From NCBI RefSeq assembly GCF_000002425.4, contig NC_037261.1, positions 7,926,701 through 7,990,700 on the forward strand: DNA of 64,000 nucleotides, given 5' to 3'. The notes below the pieces were generated by a model, which was given only the letters and a program-made list of their open reading frames with translations, searched no databases and had not been told where the DNA came from. The stretch's first letter is position 1. Each line of letters begins with the position of its first letter. Positions 35,318 through 48,381 of this stretch are shown piece after piece. The stretch is from Physcomitrium patens (Eukaryota > Streptophyta > Bryopsida > Funariales > Funariaceae). The position numbers and the translations under genes are program-made.

Positions 35318-36170
35318 ATGGTCGAACGGAGAAATGTGTCGATATGCAAATCCAATAAACTAGAGGGCCTCAGTAATTACCGTGTGTGGAAATTAAAAAT
35401 GATGGCCATTTTTTGGAGTAAGAACCTGTGGGAGGTAGTTGAGAGTGCGATCCCACCAACAACGTTTCTGGTCATTCTACCCAACTGGAGACACGTAACA
35501 AAGCAACAATTACGTGGCATGCAGAGCGATCACTATGTCAGTGAAAGACTTGCTGGTCGATAAGAGAACACGAAGATTCTGCGTTTCCGTGGGAAACACT
35601 AAGAGCGCTTTATCAAAAGGGAGATTCATCCATGGTCTTGTTCATCACAAATTAGCTAAACAAGATGAAGATGCTAGATGGAGGAATATTGGAAGAATAC
35701 CTCAACAGGGTAAGAGATCTGAAGAATCGTCTGGCTACGTTGGGAGAACCGATGTTCGATTGCACATTAGTCCAAGATGTACTCGATGGTCTACTAAGAT
35801 CATATGAGAATATCATACCCACGATCACATATAGTGCGATGTTTCCCACGTTTCATAAAATGAGTGCGATGCTGTTGATAGTGCACCACAGGCTGCAGCA
35901 CCAAAATCTGCATTTGGACGACGAAGAAGCGTTGCCAGTGCAATTTTGCAGAGGAGCCAAAATCACCTTGAGATGAGGAAGAAACTCATACAGTGAAGGC
36001 CGAGGACATGGCATTGTCAGCCACTCAAGCAGAGGAAGATCACCGTCTGAGAAGAGGCAAGAGTACAAAAGGCAAATCGAGGCTGTGGGCTACGTCTGCT
36101 GTAAACAAGGCCATTATGCACGAGAAAAATTTCATGCCAATAGGTACATTGATAGACAGAGGTAACATGG
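35318..36170 (+). pseudogene. copia gag pseudogene
   Basis: Begins with a typical copia Gag N-terminus, in which KLEGLSNYRVWKLKMMAIF and WEVVE are readable; a frameshift near 35500 moves the frame, and the later part (35665-35920) reads EEYLNRVRDLKNRLATLGEP, again typical of the family. A CCHC-type knuckle remnant (CCKQGHYAREN) is near 36100. At least two frameshifts; not expressible as a full protein. Confidence 0.75.
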
Positions 36171-38760
36171 TTGTTTTTTTATGAAGAATAAGTGATTTGT
36201 TTTCAACAACTCATGTAATAGATTGATCATAGGATCTGGCAACAAATACAGTGCCAATGGTCTCTACAAAATGGGAGACAACATCGTCTATAATGCAAAA
36301 TGCTGTAATAAACAATGATGAAATGAGACTGTGGCATTGTAAATATGGGCATTTGAACTACTAAGGCTTGCATTACTTATACTTAAAAAATAGAGTAGTT
36401 GGCTTACCTAAAATTAATCCAATCAAGGATATTTGTCACAAATGCTTAGCTGGTCACTAAAAGATAAAAAGCTTTCTTGATACAAATACAACAAGGACAA
36501 AACATATGTTAGAACTTATTCATTCCAATACATTAAATCCCTCTCTTTAAGCATCTCCAAGTAGATAATTTTTATTGTAGTCATCATGTACAATCAATTA
36601 AGGAAAAATTGGCTTTATTTCTTGAAGATAAAAAGATATTTATTTGACAAATTTAATATGTTTAGAAAGAGAACTAAGAAAAAAAAAATAAATAAAAAAT
36701 AAAAAACAAAAAACAAAAAAAAACAACAACGATTGAAGATGGTGATAAAGGTGGTGAATTTCTATCATAGGAATTTAATGCCTATTGTGACAAGAATAGA
36801 ATATATAGAATACTTAAGTAGCTTAGATTTCCTTAGCAAAATAAGATTGCCAAGCAATACAACCAAACATTGGTAGAAAAAAAAAAATAGCATGGTCTTT
36901 GAAGAAGGAATATCCAACTTCCTTTGGACATAAGTAATCAACACATCAAATTAGCTTATAAATCATGGACTTATATATGCTAATCAGGAAGTCATTTTAG
37001 AACTAAAATATAAAAAAAAGAAATCAAATATAAATAACTTCAAAATTTTGGATGCATTTGCTACATACATGTACTTAAAAAAGAAAAAAATAAATTAAAA
37101 TATAAAACTAGAGAATCTTTGTTTGTAGGATATGATGATCTTACCAAATCTTATTGAGTGTATGAATCTAAGAAGCAAAAAATTCTCATAACATATAACA
37201 TAGTATCTAATGAAAGTCAAATCAGTTACTACTACCTAAAATTAAAATTACTAGTAGAAGAAAATGCATTCAATATCAATGTATTCCAATTGAGTAGAGA
37301 ACAAAATTAACAATAGAGATAAATTAGCAGATTTTGGCACATATTAATTTTGCAAAGATAAATTACATACCTACCACTAGTAGCTACATCTAGCTGACAT
37401 TGCTCCTAATCAAGTAGAAATTCAATACTTGGCATTGCATCATAAAAAGAAATTAAGAACAAACAAGAAAAGAAAATCATTGGAAGACCTTGTACCAAAA
37501 AAGAGGTATCTTATGAGAAACAAAAAGGTGTCAACATGATTGAGAGATCACTTAACACTCTTAACCGAGCTAAGTAATAATAAAGATCCTATAAGCTATA
37601 AAGAAGCAGTCATCAACAAAGAATATATAAAAGTAATAGCAAAAGAAATAATCTCAATACATAAAAATAATATTTGAAAGATAACAAACTTACTTTAAAA
37701 AAATGATCCATCATAGCAAAATAGATTTTTAAAATAAAAAAAATTTAAAAAGACAAATTAAAAAATATAAAAAAAAGATTATTGCATGGAATTTTGAGCA
37801 AGTTGTAGGATAGGATTTTTACAAGATCTTTGTCTTTGTGGTTTGTTTGAGCACTATTTACACAATTGTTACACTTGTTGCATATAAGAAATGGGACTTG
37901 AAACAATTTAATGTAAAAATCACATTTTCAAATGATAAGATAGAAAAAAAAGTATATATAATTATTTCAGATGGTTTTAAAAGAAAGAAATAAAAAGGAA
38001 AGATTTCTTGATTTAAAAGAAGGTTGTATAGGTTACACTAGATATTACATGCTTAACAAAGAAAAATTGACACATACTTCACATAAGAGCTAAACTTGAA
38101 GAAGAATGTCACCAAAATCAAACTTATATTCTTCTATCAAAAAAATAAAAATAATAGTTCTTTTATATGTTGACGATTTAATAGTAATTATTGATAATTA
38201 CAAGGAAATTGATAAAATAGATATTTAATTCAAAAATAAATTTAAAATAATAAGCTTGAACAAAACAACATTATATTTGAGATCCAAACTAACTTATATG
38301 GAAAAAAAGATCTATGTTTATTAACATGAATATTTATTGAAACTTAAAAAAAAATACAAAATGGATAAATGTAACTTATTAAAAGTACTGAAAAGCCTTA
38401 GAATTTACTTGTAAGAAGAAATAGATTCCACTGTCACAAACCTCAAATTATATCAAGGCATGATTGGTAACTTAGTATGAGCAACAAATAAGAGACTTGT
38501 CATTTTATTTGTAATTGAGTGTATATGCAAATATTTCAAAGGATTCCAAAAATCTCACATAAATGCCATGCACAACATATTTCATTACATTAAAAAAAAA
38601 TTAGACTATAAAATATTCTACAAATATAAAGATGAAAATCTTCTAACTTCATACAGAATTGTATATTTTATTTAGAATAGTTACACTAAAAAATCAACCT
38701 CAAGAATCTTACATAAGCAAAGACACTTATTTATAAATTGATATACCAAGATATAGCCAA
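36171..38760 (+). pseudogene. copia pol pseudogene
   Basis: Fragments in family order: GAG-pre-integrase (WHCKYGHLNY, followed by a zinc-finger-like CHKCLAGH), the start of integrase, an A-rich decayed core, reverse transcriptase LLYVDDLIVII and RNase H (LYQGMIGNLV to the KLDYK region). Stops occur throughout and no catalytic domain is complete. Domain limits are approximate. Confidence 0.7.
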
Positions 38761-38794
38761 CAATTACCTTCTCAATTGTGTATGTTTGTAATAT

Positions 38795-39060
38795 TGACTT
38801 CCATTATTTCAATAATTATTTAGATAATAGAAATAAGTAGAAGTAGATAAAAGTAAATAAATTTGATAATATCTTGTAGAAAAGATTTTTAAAAGCTTTA
38901 CAAACATGGTTTTACCTTTATACATATTTAAAGATGATGGATAAGTTGAACATTTGGCCAATAAGTTAGTCACATATCATATGCTGTCATGTATCATGAT
39001 TTGCAATCTAGGAATACACGAGGTATCTAGCTATAGAGAGTTTAGTTTTAACTTATTGGC
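38795..39060 (+). repeat. old gypsy LTR fragment interrupted by element 2
   Basis: Aligns with the first part of the element 1 LTR (blocks AGAAATAAGTAGAAG and AGTAGATAAAAGTAAAT). Strongly decayed. Element 2 inserted at its right edge, creating the TAAGG duplication. Confidence 0.6.
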
Positions 39061-39065
39061 TAAGG

Positions 39066-39626
39066 TGTCACGGCCATAATCATGTAAGCTAATAATTACA
39101 TATAGAAATAGGTAGAAGTAAGTAAAAGTAGATAAAAGTAAGTTAATTCTATAGTATTTAATATGGAAGCTTCCTAGAAACTTCCTAGATGCTGCTTTGA
39201 CTTCATAGGTGTCTTTAATTGATTTTTTGGATTAGAAACGTGGTCAACAAGTTGGCCATGTGCCACACATGTTGTTAGCTTGAAGATCAAGCTAACTATG
39301 TGGCCCACACGTAGAAAAACTTGCCTTGTAAGTCAAGGCATGTGTCCTACAAAGTCAACACATATTAGAGGTCCTATAGAACGTTGCTACGTAGCCCCTA
39401 GTTAGATAGTATATATAGAGACAAGAGTGAAGGCTTCTTCACTCTTGTCAACTCTTTTCTTGCTTCTAGTCTAGTTTCAAGGGTCTTTAGTTTTCTTTTC
39501 TTTTGGCAATAGCTATTCCAGTTTCTCTTTCAATATATATACTTGTTTATGTATATTTTGTTACCTCTCTTTGAGTGAAGGCTCACTTGTCTAAATTATT
39601 TTTTCATCGAGTTCTTGTCCTTGACA
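39066..39626 (+). repeat. 5' LTR of element 2
   Basis: 561 bp, TGTCA...TGACA, with the same TATA box, 13-bp hairpin (39420-39449) and predicted start (39441) as element 1. Confidence 0.95.
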
Positions 39627-39628
39627 GA

Positions 39629-39639
39629 TTGACAAGAGT
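39629..39639 (+). promoter_or_regulatory. self-primer binding site of element 2
   Basis: TTGACAAGAGT, 2 nt after the LTR, exact complement of ACTCTTGTCAA at 39441-39451. The initiator-Met-like TATCAGAGC is at 39650-39658. Confidence 0.8.
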
Positions 39640-39839
39640 ATACCTACAATATCAGAGCTTTGTCTAATCTTGATTAAGAGTGGATTACCCCTTTTTTCTT
39701 GATAAGATATAAGCGTATTAGAAGTTGCGGATTACCCTCTTCTAAACTGATATTGTCCTTAGTATTTTCTTTGTCCACAAGTCCTCTCTTCTATTTGTCT
39801 TGAGCGATATTAGACATCTTCTCTCTTCTAAGTGTTATC

Positions 39840-40822
39840 ATAGCAGAACTTCTTGAAATGAAGAGTGCAATGGCAAAAATGCAAGAGCAATTGAGAAAGT
39901 TAATGCTTGCAATGCATCAACTCAATTTACCACCACTAGGAGCAACAAGATTGGCAAGAAGTGAAGATATAGAAATAGTTGGAGCCGCTTCAACATCTGT
40001 ACTAAACCATGTCCTTTCTCTTATGGTAGAACACCCTTCAAATGTTAGAGAACCAAGAATTGCCTTACCCGAGAAGTTTGATGGCACCAGATCCAAGTTT
40101 TGAGGATTTATCAATCAAGTGCAACTTGTGATTGAACTTCAACCCCAAAGCTATCCAACTCCAGGATCACAAATTAGATTCATTGGTACGCTTCTTTCAA
40201 GTTCGGCACTATCATGGTTTTTATCTTTTCTTGAACGACGAGATCCAATATTGGATAATCTAGAGGCTTTTTCTAGTGGAGTTTCGATCCATGTATGGAG
40301 AACATGATGCAATTCGTGTTGCAACCAATAAGATCTATATTTTACGACAAGGCAATCGATCAGTAACGTTATATGCTTCACAATTTCGACAACTTGCAAC
40401 TGATATCAAGTGGGGTGATGCTGTACTTATTAGCCAATTTCTCTACGGATTACAATATGAGGTAAAAAAATTAATGCTCAACTTACCTGATCCTCAAACA
40501 TTGAGTCAAGCAATTGACTTTACTATGAAGTGCGACAATCGTCTTTTTGAATTCTGATCTGAGAACCGTACAAGTGGACCTCAACGCTATTATAATTAAA
40601 TGGCAACACCAACACCTGTTCAACACATACATTCAAAAGTAGAGGATATGTAAATTGATGCAGTACGTTTCAAATCTCTTACTGAGCAAGAAAAGACTCG
40701 TCGTCGTCAAGAAGGATTATGTTTATATTGTGGAGAACCAAAGCACAGTGCTCAACATTGTCCAAAGAAACAACGCAATCACAAAATGAGGAGTATGGCT
40801 GTGAAAGAAGATAATATGTCGG
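39840..40822 (+). pseudogene. gag pseudogene of element 2 (5' part)
   Basis: Collinear with element 1 Gag including the zinc knuckle (CLYCGEPKHSAQHC, about 40716-40757). Damage: start ATG changed to ATA (39840-39842), CGA-to-TGA stops near 40101 and 40555, a 1-nt insertion near 40270, TAA near 40599 and a CAA-to-TAA stop near 40650. Element 3 inserted after 40822; the last codons and the stop lie at 49960-49967. Confidence 0.9.
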
Positions 40823-42400
40823 TGTCGTGTTGTAACACGAGTATACATTGAAAATATAAAGAAAAGGGACTTTTATTAATATTCAGTTACCTCGGATATT
40901 GGGAGCAAGGACCAACTCCAGTGCAAATACTGAGTGGCCAGGTTCAGTCACCCCGTTACAGTCAGCCGGGGCATACTGGAATGCTCCGTTCGATTCCAAT
41001 AATGGGAGTCAGCAGGAAGAGAAAGGACCAATGCACACGACGGGTGAGCCTGGTTCGAAGAGCCAATTGGATCTAATTTCAAGAATCCAATACGGGTCCT
41101 CTTATCCAATATGAGACCTGCATTGGTCGGGCAACCCAATGCACTCTAATTACGAGAAAATCCAGGTCTTACTATGGGCCTCAGCCAGTTTGACGCGAAG
41201 GACCAATTTGATCCAATTTCAAGAATCCAATCCGGGTCCTCTTACCCAATATGAGACCTGCATTGGTCGAGCAACCCAATGCAGTCTAATAATGGAAAAA
41301 TCTAGATCTTACTATTGGCCTCAGCCAGTCTGACGCGAAGGACCAATTTGATCCAATTACGGGAACATCCAGGTTACTACGGGCATCTTATCCAATATGA
41401 GACCGGAATTGGCCGGGCAACCAAAGTTAGTCTAATTACGAGAAAATCCAAGTCTTACTACAAGCATCTTACCCAATATGAGACCTGAATTAGTCGGGTG
41501 ACTCAATGTGGACCCGAGTACGGGGTTTCGATTTTGTTTCAGGCTGTCCTATTCTCTATGCCGTTTCAGGGAACGTTGTTTTCGGTAAATGAATCTCTTA
41601 AAGGTAAAAATAGAGGAGAAAGCTCTAACGACAAGAGCCAATTTTGGATCTAAGCTCTGACGATGGGAGCCAATTCCGGATCCAAGACGGAAGATTGAAG
41701 AAATTCAGAGGATAAGGTTAGGGGGAGAAGAAGTTTTTGGGGGGTTTTTTTTTTTTTTCAGATCGGGGGGTTTTTTGGATCAAAGAGCTAGCTTAAGGTT
41801 TTTTTTCAAGGTTACTAGTTCGGTTTCATTGGAGGTTTTCTAAGATCAAGGGGATTGGAGAGGAGCTTCATGCTTCGGGTCGGGGAAGAAAAGATGGAGA
41901 ATTGGGTTTTTTTTCTTCATAGAGTTTTGGGAAGACTGAGGCAATCGTTGATGAAATCAGTGTTGTAATGGTGAATCGGGATTTTTTAATGAAGTGGGTT
42001 TGATTACTCTTGACTATTTTTGTGAAATTGAGTTGCGTCTGTGATTGAAGAATTAAATGGGTATCTATAGGATTGAGTATGCGGAATGAATGAAATTTAT
42101 TGGGTTAATCTAACAAGACAGTCAGTGGATACAAGATCGTAAGTACAAAGCGGTATTGAAGATTAATAGTTTGGATTGTTCGGGGTTCTCTGTAACGTCT
42201 AGAGACCTACCGGCTGGGGCAAAAAGGACTTCGACAAGCAGTCGAAGGGCATCCATATAGATTTACGGTGGATTCTTGCAGTCGTTTATATTCCAGCAGT
42301 CAAAAACTGATAGACTGCTTGACTATTGGCGAATCTCCATACTACCTTCTACAGCCAGACGCCCGGCGCATTCTCGAGCAGGAAAGCACGTAATACGACA
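40823..42400 (+). repeat. 5' LTR of element 3
   Basis: 1578 bp. Starts with a 7-bp-arm hairpin (TCGTGTT GT AACACGA). TATAAA-like sequence at about 40855. Holds a tandem array of 140-bp units (41070 to about 41510). Confidence 0.95.
41070..41510 (+). repeat. 140-bp tandem repeats within the element 3 LTR
   Basis: Units begin at about 41071, 41211 and 41351 (each ATCCAATT...), with internal ATGAGACC, TGGTCGGGCAAC and CCAGGTCTTACTA motifs; the last unit is shortened and rearranged. The same array is in the 3' LTR (about 48630-49070). Confidence 0.85.
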
Positions 42401-42404
42401 AAAG

Positions 42405-42421
42405 TGGTGAATCCGACGTGA
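42405..42421 (+). promoter_or_regulatory. candidate tRNA primer binding site of element 3
   Basis: TGGTGAATCCGACGTGA, 4 nt after the LTR, starts with the TGG expected to pair with a tRNA CCA end. I could not assign the tRNA. Confidence 0.5.
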
Positions 42422-42503
42422 AAGCTTGAGGTGGAAGGTATTGGATTTCGTTTGATTTTATCTTTATTTTATAGAAAATAAAAATAAAAATTTTAAAGGA
42501 TTT

Positions 42504-44360
42504 TTGGGAGAAGTTTCTGGTGGGGATTCTTCTAAAAGACAAGGTATGCACATGGATCCGTCTATTGCAAGTATGTTTCAAGCCTTCTCATTATCAATAC
42601 AACAACAACAAAGCAATGATCGAAAGGAAGCTTTGGCAACCAAAGCATTGCAAGCAGTGGTTAATAAAATTGATCAATTTGATGGAAGGAATATTTCAAG
42701 GTATTGAAGATGTTATGTTCGTGAAATGGAATTAAATCGGGTTTCTAAGAAGAAAATGGTTGAACTATTTGGACTTGCCATGATACCAGAGATAAGAGAC
42801 CACATTACATCGATTACGGATCGTTATGGGAATTCATGGGAGGTTTTTTTCACATGCATTGAAAGACGAATATTTCTTGGAAGATGCTGATCGCGTTACT
42901 AAGAAGCTGTTTTTGGAATGGATTGAACGGCCCAATAAGAATTTGCAAGCAATAGAGCTACTAAGGGAATTTGAGAGGCAGTACTCTCAATTATTGAAGG
43001 TAGAAAAATTGACATTGGAGCAGAACAAAGTTGATCTATTTCTTCAAGCTGCTGATGGAGAATTGCAAGAGAAATTAGAACTCCTTCTTGAAGACAAAGA
43101 AGAAGATGAAGGATTGACAACGAAGTGGAAGAGCGTTGAAGATGCGGTGGGGTTGCTTACAAAAAAAGAAAGGAAGAAGGATAGGAGCAATATTCCAAAA
43201 ACAATACAAGCACCCAAAGCTCCAGTACGTACAACACCACCAACAATGCCTACAGTTCAACCTTCGACATCCTTATCAAAGAAAGCAAATATGGGGATGG
43301 AAGAAATTATACGAGGAATGCGAGATCTTCAAATCAAATTGGCAAGACTTGAAGAGAATACTTCTATAAACAATTCGAAGAATGTTTTAAAACAAGGATA
43401 TGTACAAAGATGCATTTGGTGTGATGATGCTTCACACACTAGAAAAGATTGCAATGAATTTAATAATATGATACGGCAGGGAATTATTTATTGAAAAGAT
43501 GGGAAGACAGCATTGAAAAATAGAGAGGATCTTCTTCAAACCAATTTTGGCAAAGGAGGAATGAGAGCATTGGTTCAAGATTACCTAAAAGAGCATGAAA
43601 CAACAGCACGAGAAAGTGCAAGTTATGGTGCTAGAGTAGATGATGAAATTGGTGGAAGTACGGAAACTAGTGAGTTTTTGTGCTTCTGCCGTTTCTACAA
43701 TGCAAGAAGGGAAATTACCTCGAGAAGCGTTATTGAGGATTGCAGCTACAATACGAGGTAGAACAGGTTGGGAGGATCTTGTTGAGTCTCTTTCAGTTCA
43801 TGCATGTATAGCTAAGAGCCAATATGAAGCTTTGATGGAAGAAAAAAGACGAGGAAATTTTGATGGTAATAGAGAAGGAAATTCTTCTAAGAGGCAAACT
43901 CGAGGAGACAAGGCTCGGGAGGCAGCTTCACAAGAATTGCCTGTAATGGATACCTCAGCATCATTGGGAGAAAAAACAAAGGAGACAAAAGATAAGGGCA
44001 AATCAATTGCTTATAAGCTACTTCTGACATTGAAGCGGCAACAAATTTGAAAGGGATGTTGGAAGAACGTATATTACACGCTAAGGTGGAGTTGACATTG
44101 AAAGAAGTCTTGAAAATTGTAAAGAAGGCGTTTCATGATGTCATCATTGGCAGCATTAAGCGAAAGAGGCAATTAATGGGCGAAACTGGAATGAGTCATG
44201 CTATTGATGCAAGAATATATAAAGATGAAGAAGAGGTTGATATTGGTTACAAGCAACCAACAAATGAAAAGAATGGGTATAATCAACGAGTACGTTTTGA
44301 AGATTCTAGTGACAAGGAAATGGAAACTTTGAGCCATTATACTCGAAAGCATTGAGCAAG
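42504..44360 (+). pseudogene. gag pseudogene of element 3
   Basis: Pieces in three frames: an N-terminal part (from about 42510, MDPSIASMFQAFSLSIQQQQ) with a stop at 42705-42707, a central 222-codon frame (42826-43494) ending with a CCHC knuckle CIWCDDASHTRKDC, then NFGKGGMRALVQDYL (about 43540-43585) and a lysine/glutamate-rich region up to the stop at 44355. The knuckle and FGKGGM region are hallmarks of the fungal-like lineage. At least one frameshift and two stops. Confidence 0.85.
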
Positions 44361-44376
44361 GGCAACTACTGAGGTA

Positions 44377-47300
44377 TTGGTGAAAGTAGGATATATAGAA
44401 GAACCAATTGTTACTTTAGTCGACCATGGTTCTGAAATAAATCTCATGTCTAAAGATCTTTATAAGAAGCAAAAATGGCCAATTGATATGGAACATGGAT
44501 GGGCTATTCGAGCAGCTAATAACACACAGGGCGAATTATATGGAGCTTGTCCAGATGTCAAAATTTGGATTGGGGATGTTGCGATGGAGCAACATTTCTT
44601 TGTTCAAGATACAACGTCTTATCCGTTGATTTTAGGACAACCTTATATCACGGCAACACGGATGGAAACAAAAGTATTTGACGATGGTTTTGCTTATGCA
44701 AGGGTACGGAGCGAAGATGGGAGGAAAGCTGTACAATTTCTAACAGTACCTCCTAACCATGAACGGAATCGAGATAGGTTGAGGGAAAAACCATTGCCAA
44801 AGATTGTTGAAGGATTTAAGGATTTTGGGGAGGTACCACTGTAAAGCGAGATTATGGAGGTACAAAAGAGGAGGTACTCTCGCGAGATGAAGGTGCCTTT
44901 GATGCGAGTTTTATTGGTATATTGGAGAATGGAAATATTATGTATAAAAAAGTTGATGATTTTAAAAGAAAAGAAAGAAAAAGATTATATGATATTGAAG
45001 GACAATTACGCAAATTAGGTACATTACAAGATGATGAGAGGATTTTAGGTGTTTATGAAGAAAATGGACTGGAAGATTCGTTGGAATTGATTACATCTAT
45101 TGGGTTAGGGAATAATGATAAGATTGTTGAGATTCATTCAAGAGAGGTTTATACCATGCTTGAATCTTTTCAAGCACCAGAAGTCAGAGTAGAGACGAGA
45201 TATAAAACGGCAGATAAGAAGGTGAAGCCTGTTGCTGGACCATTACTAGAAGATTCTAAAGAACAAATGGAAGAAGCATCAAAGGAAGCAAGTTTAAGAG
45301 ATCCAATGAGTATTGGACATCAGTTTACTAAAGAGACTTTTGAAGAATTGAAGATTGGTTCTGATGGTTCTTTATTGCTGGAGGAAATTACTTGCTTCAA
45401 AAAGATGTTGGCTAAACAAGGTAGATCATTTGCCTTCGAATCTCATGAAATTGGGTGTGTGGATCCAAATATTATAACACCTATGGTTATCTTCACTGTA
45501 CCGCATGTATCTTGGAATCTAAGATCGATTCCAGTACCGAGGGCACATTTACCTAAATTGGTTGAACTATTAAAAGAAAAGATAAAGATGAAAATATTGG
45601 AACCTTCATTTGTGCCATATTCTAGTCGATGGTTTACGGTACCTAAGAAGAATGGGTCACTATGATTTATTCAAGATTTGCAACCGGTGAATGCAGTAAC
45701 TGTCAGGAATGCAGGAATTGGACCTATTGTGGATGAATTTACTGAGGTGTTTGCTGGAAGGGCGATCTATTCAATGGGTGACTTGTATTCAGGTTATGAT
45801 CAATTTCAACTTGCTGAAGGAAGTAGGGATATGACAACAATGAGGACACCACTTGGATTGGTTAGAATGTGCACTCTTCCTCGAGGCGCGACCAACTTAG
45901 TTGCGCATATGATGAATGCGATGAATAAGGTATTGAGAGATTTTATTCCGGAAAAGACTATGCCTTTTCTGGATGATGTTCCTATAAAAGGGTGCAGAGA
46001 AGGAGACAAGGATGAAACTTTAGATATGAGGGGATGTCGCAAATATGTTGTTGATCATATACAAGATTGTGAAAAGATTTTAACTCAGCTTGGAGAAGTT
46101 CATCTTACATTATCGGGTATGAAGTCCGTATTTGGAGTACGAGAGGTTGTGATTGTTGGACATTTATGTGGATCTTACGGAAGAAAATCAGATCGGACTA
46201 AAGTTGATGCAATTGGAAGGATGAAAGAGGATTGTGATTCTTTAACAGAGGTTCGCAGGTTTTTGGGTGCATGTATATTTTATCGAATCTGGATCCCTCA
46301 TTTTGCTCACATAGCGGATCCATTATATGAACTGTTTCGCAAGGATTACCGATTTAAATGAAAAGAAAGGCATATTCAGGCAATGCAAAGATTGAAGAAA
46401 TTATTGATGTCACCTCCAATATTGAAGAAGGTTGATTATAAGTGCAATAGACCAGTGATTCTTAGTGTGGACACTAATCCAATTGCCATTGGATGGACTG
46501 TGGGTCAAGATGATTCAAATGGGAGTAGATTTGCAATTTGGTTTGGGGTTAAAGTTTTAAGTATTCATCTACGTGCATATTTGCAAGTCAAAAGAGATCT
46601 TTGGGGAGTCGTTAGGCTATGAAAGCTGAAAAGGACTATTTGATTGGGGCAGTAGTAGTAATTGAAACAGATTGCTTGCCATTGCTTGGAATGATTATTA
46701 ACTGTTCAACGCCAGATATTGCAATGTTGAGATGGATTGCTTATATTAAGTCACTAAATCCAGAATTTAAGCATATTATTGGGAAGGACAATTTAGTAGC
46801 AGACATGCTATCTCGAGCAAGATACGAGAGGGAGGACGAAATGGTTGAAGACATTGATGACGTCGGATTGAAATTCTATTCAATATCGAATCTCAACAGA
46901 GAAGATAAGCTATTTCTTGAAGAATCTTATGAAGGAGAATTATTGGATATTGGTCATTATTTGAATACCTTGTTTAAGCAGGGGAATTGGTCTACAGAAA
47001 AATTCAAACAAATAAGAAAAAAAGCATATGGATTTTTACTTCGAGATGGATTCTTATGGAAGAGACCGAAGAAAGGAATTGGGATGCCACGACGAGTAAT
47101 AGGCAAAAGGGAAGAAAAACTAAAATTATTAAAGGAGTTTCATGATAGTTTATGGGCAGGGCATAGAGAAATCTGGGCTACTTTTGCTAAACTCAAGGAA
47201 CGATATTGGTAGAAAAATATGTATCGAGATGTGCTCTCATTTGTAGAGTCATGTGAAATCTGTCAATCGTATTCTAATATCCGACATCGAGATGGTCTTC

Positions 47301-48319
47301 ATCCTACGTATCCTCTGGCTATTCATTTTAAATGGGTTGTTGATTTGGTTATTATGCCGGTTGGGTTATGGCAGATGAGATATTTGGTTTTAGCTCGTGA
47401 AGATTTATCAAATCAAGTAGAAGGAAGAGCATTGAGGACAAAATCTACAGAGGGGATTTGTAGGTTTTTGCTTGAAGATGTCATTTGCCGCTACGGATGC
47501 GTAGGAAAAATCACTGGAGATCTTGGAGAATTAAATGCACAAGAAGCTCGTAAGTTCTTTAAAAGATGTGGAGTTAAACTATCACTGACTACTGCTTATA
47601 ATCCGGAAGGGAATGCAAAAAGTGAACGCGGTCATCCACCGATTGTGAAAAAATTAGTTAAAGCTTATAATGGGAAAGTTAGAGAGTGGCCACGGCTTTT
47701 ATCATTTGCATTATGGACTGATCGAACAACACATAGTTCGATGACAGGATATATGCCAGTAGAACTTATGACAGGTCAAAAACCAATTATGCCGATTGAA
47801 GAAAAGGTACTTACTTGGAGTATGCTACCATGGGAAGATGGATTGGCAAGAGAAGAACTTCTAGCTATTAGGATTCGACAATTGGAGCAAAGAACGGAAG
47901 ATGTTCAGATAGCATTGGAAAGGTTAAAAAGAGCAAGGTTACAAAACAAGGTGTGATTTGACAAGTAACATCGATTGAGATCTAAAGCAATCGAAGAAGG
48001 TGATTGGGTACTTGTTTATGACAATAGTCTGGATAATCAACATAGTACTTTGCGGAAATTTTCAAAACGTTGATTTGGACCATATGTGGTAACAATTGTT
48101 CATGATAATGCGACTTTCTCATTACGGGAGTTAGATGGTACAAAATTGAAAATACCAATTGCAGGGAAGCGAGTAAAAATATTTAAACGAAGACACGCGG
48201 AGATGAAAATGGAAGACCTTAATGAAGGTATAGAGATTGCGCAGCAAGAGATTGAAAGTGATTTGGATAATGAAGGTGACAAAGAAGAACTGGACAAAGA
48301 CGTAGAGGATATATTCTAA
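44377..48319 (+). pseudogene. pol pseudogene of element 3 (PR-RT-RH-IN)
   Basis: Protease with VDHGSEINLM (His where Ser or Thr is usual), then LILGQPYI. Reverse transcriptase from about 45480, FLDD at about 45965-45976, continuing to RRFLGACIFYRIWI. RNase H region with DTNPIAIGWTVG; IIGKDNLVADMLSRARYE marks its end. Integrase with H-H-C-C (CEICQSY) and acidic residues in VVDLV, TGDLGE and KSERG. The C-terminus is acidic with no chromodomain. Stops at 45663, 46359, 47210, 47954 and 48072 sit where Trp or Arg is expected, as C-to-T or G-to-A changes would give; other breaks at 44842 and 46619. Confidence 0.9.
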
Positions 48320-48368
48320 ATCAAACAGCAATTCGGTAAATTGGTGCATACCGGAGGATGCACAGGTT

Positions 48369-48381
48369 CAGAGGGGATGGA
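48369..48381 (+). promoter_or_regulatory. polypurine tract of element 3
   Basis: CAGAGGGGATGGA directly before the 3' LTR. Confidence 0.8.

Larger units (their letters stand above)
34915..38760 (+). mobile_element. decayed Ty1/copia retrotransposon
   Basis: 5' LTR of 222 bp, primer site, gag, then traces of GAG-pre-integrase (about 36327-36475), integrase, reverse transcriptase (LYVDDLI, about 38160-38190) and RNase H (about 38450-38760), in the copia order. Frameshifts and stops are numerous and A runs have expanded (36680-36725). No 3' LTR or target duplication was found; the end is cut by an old gypsy LTR at about 38795. Confidence 0.8.
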
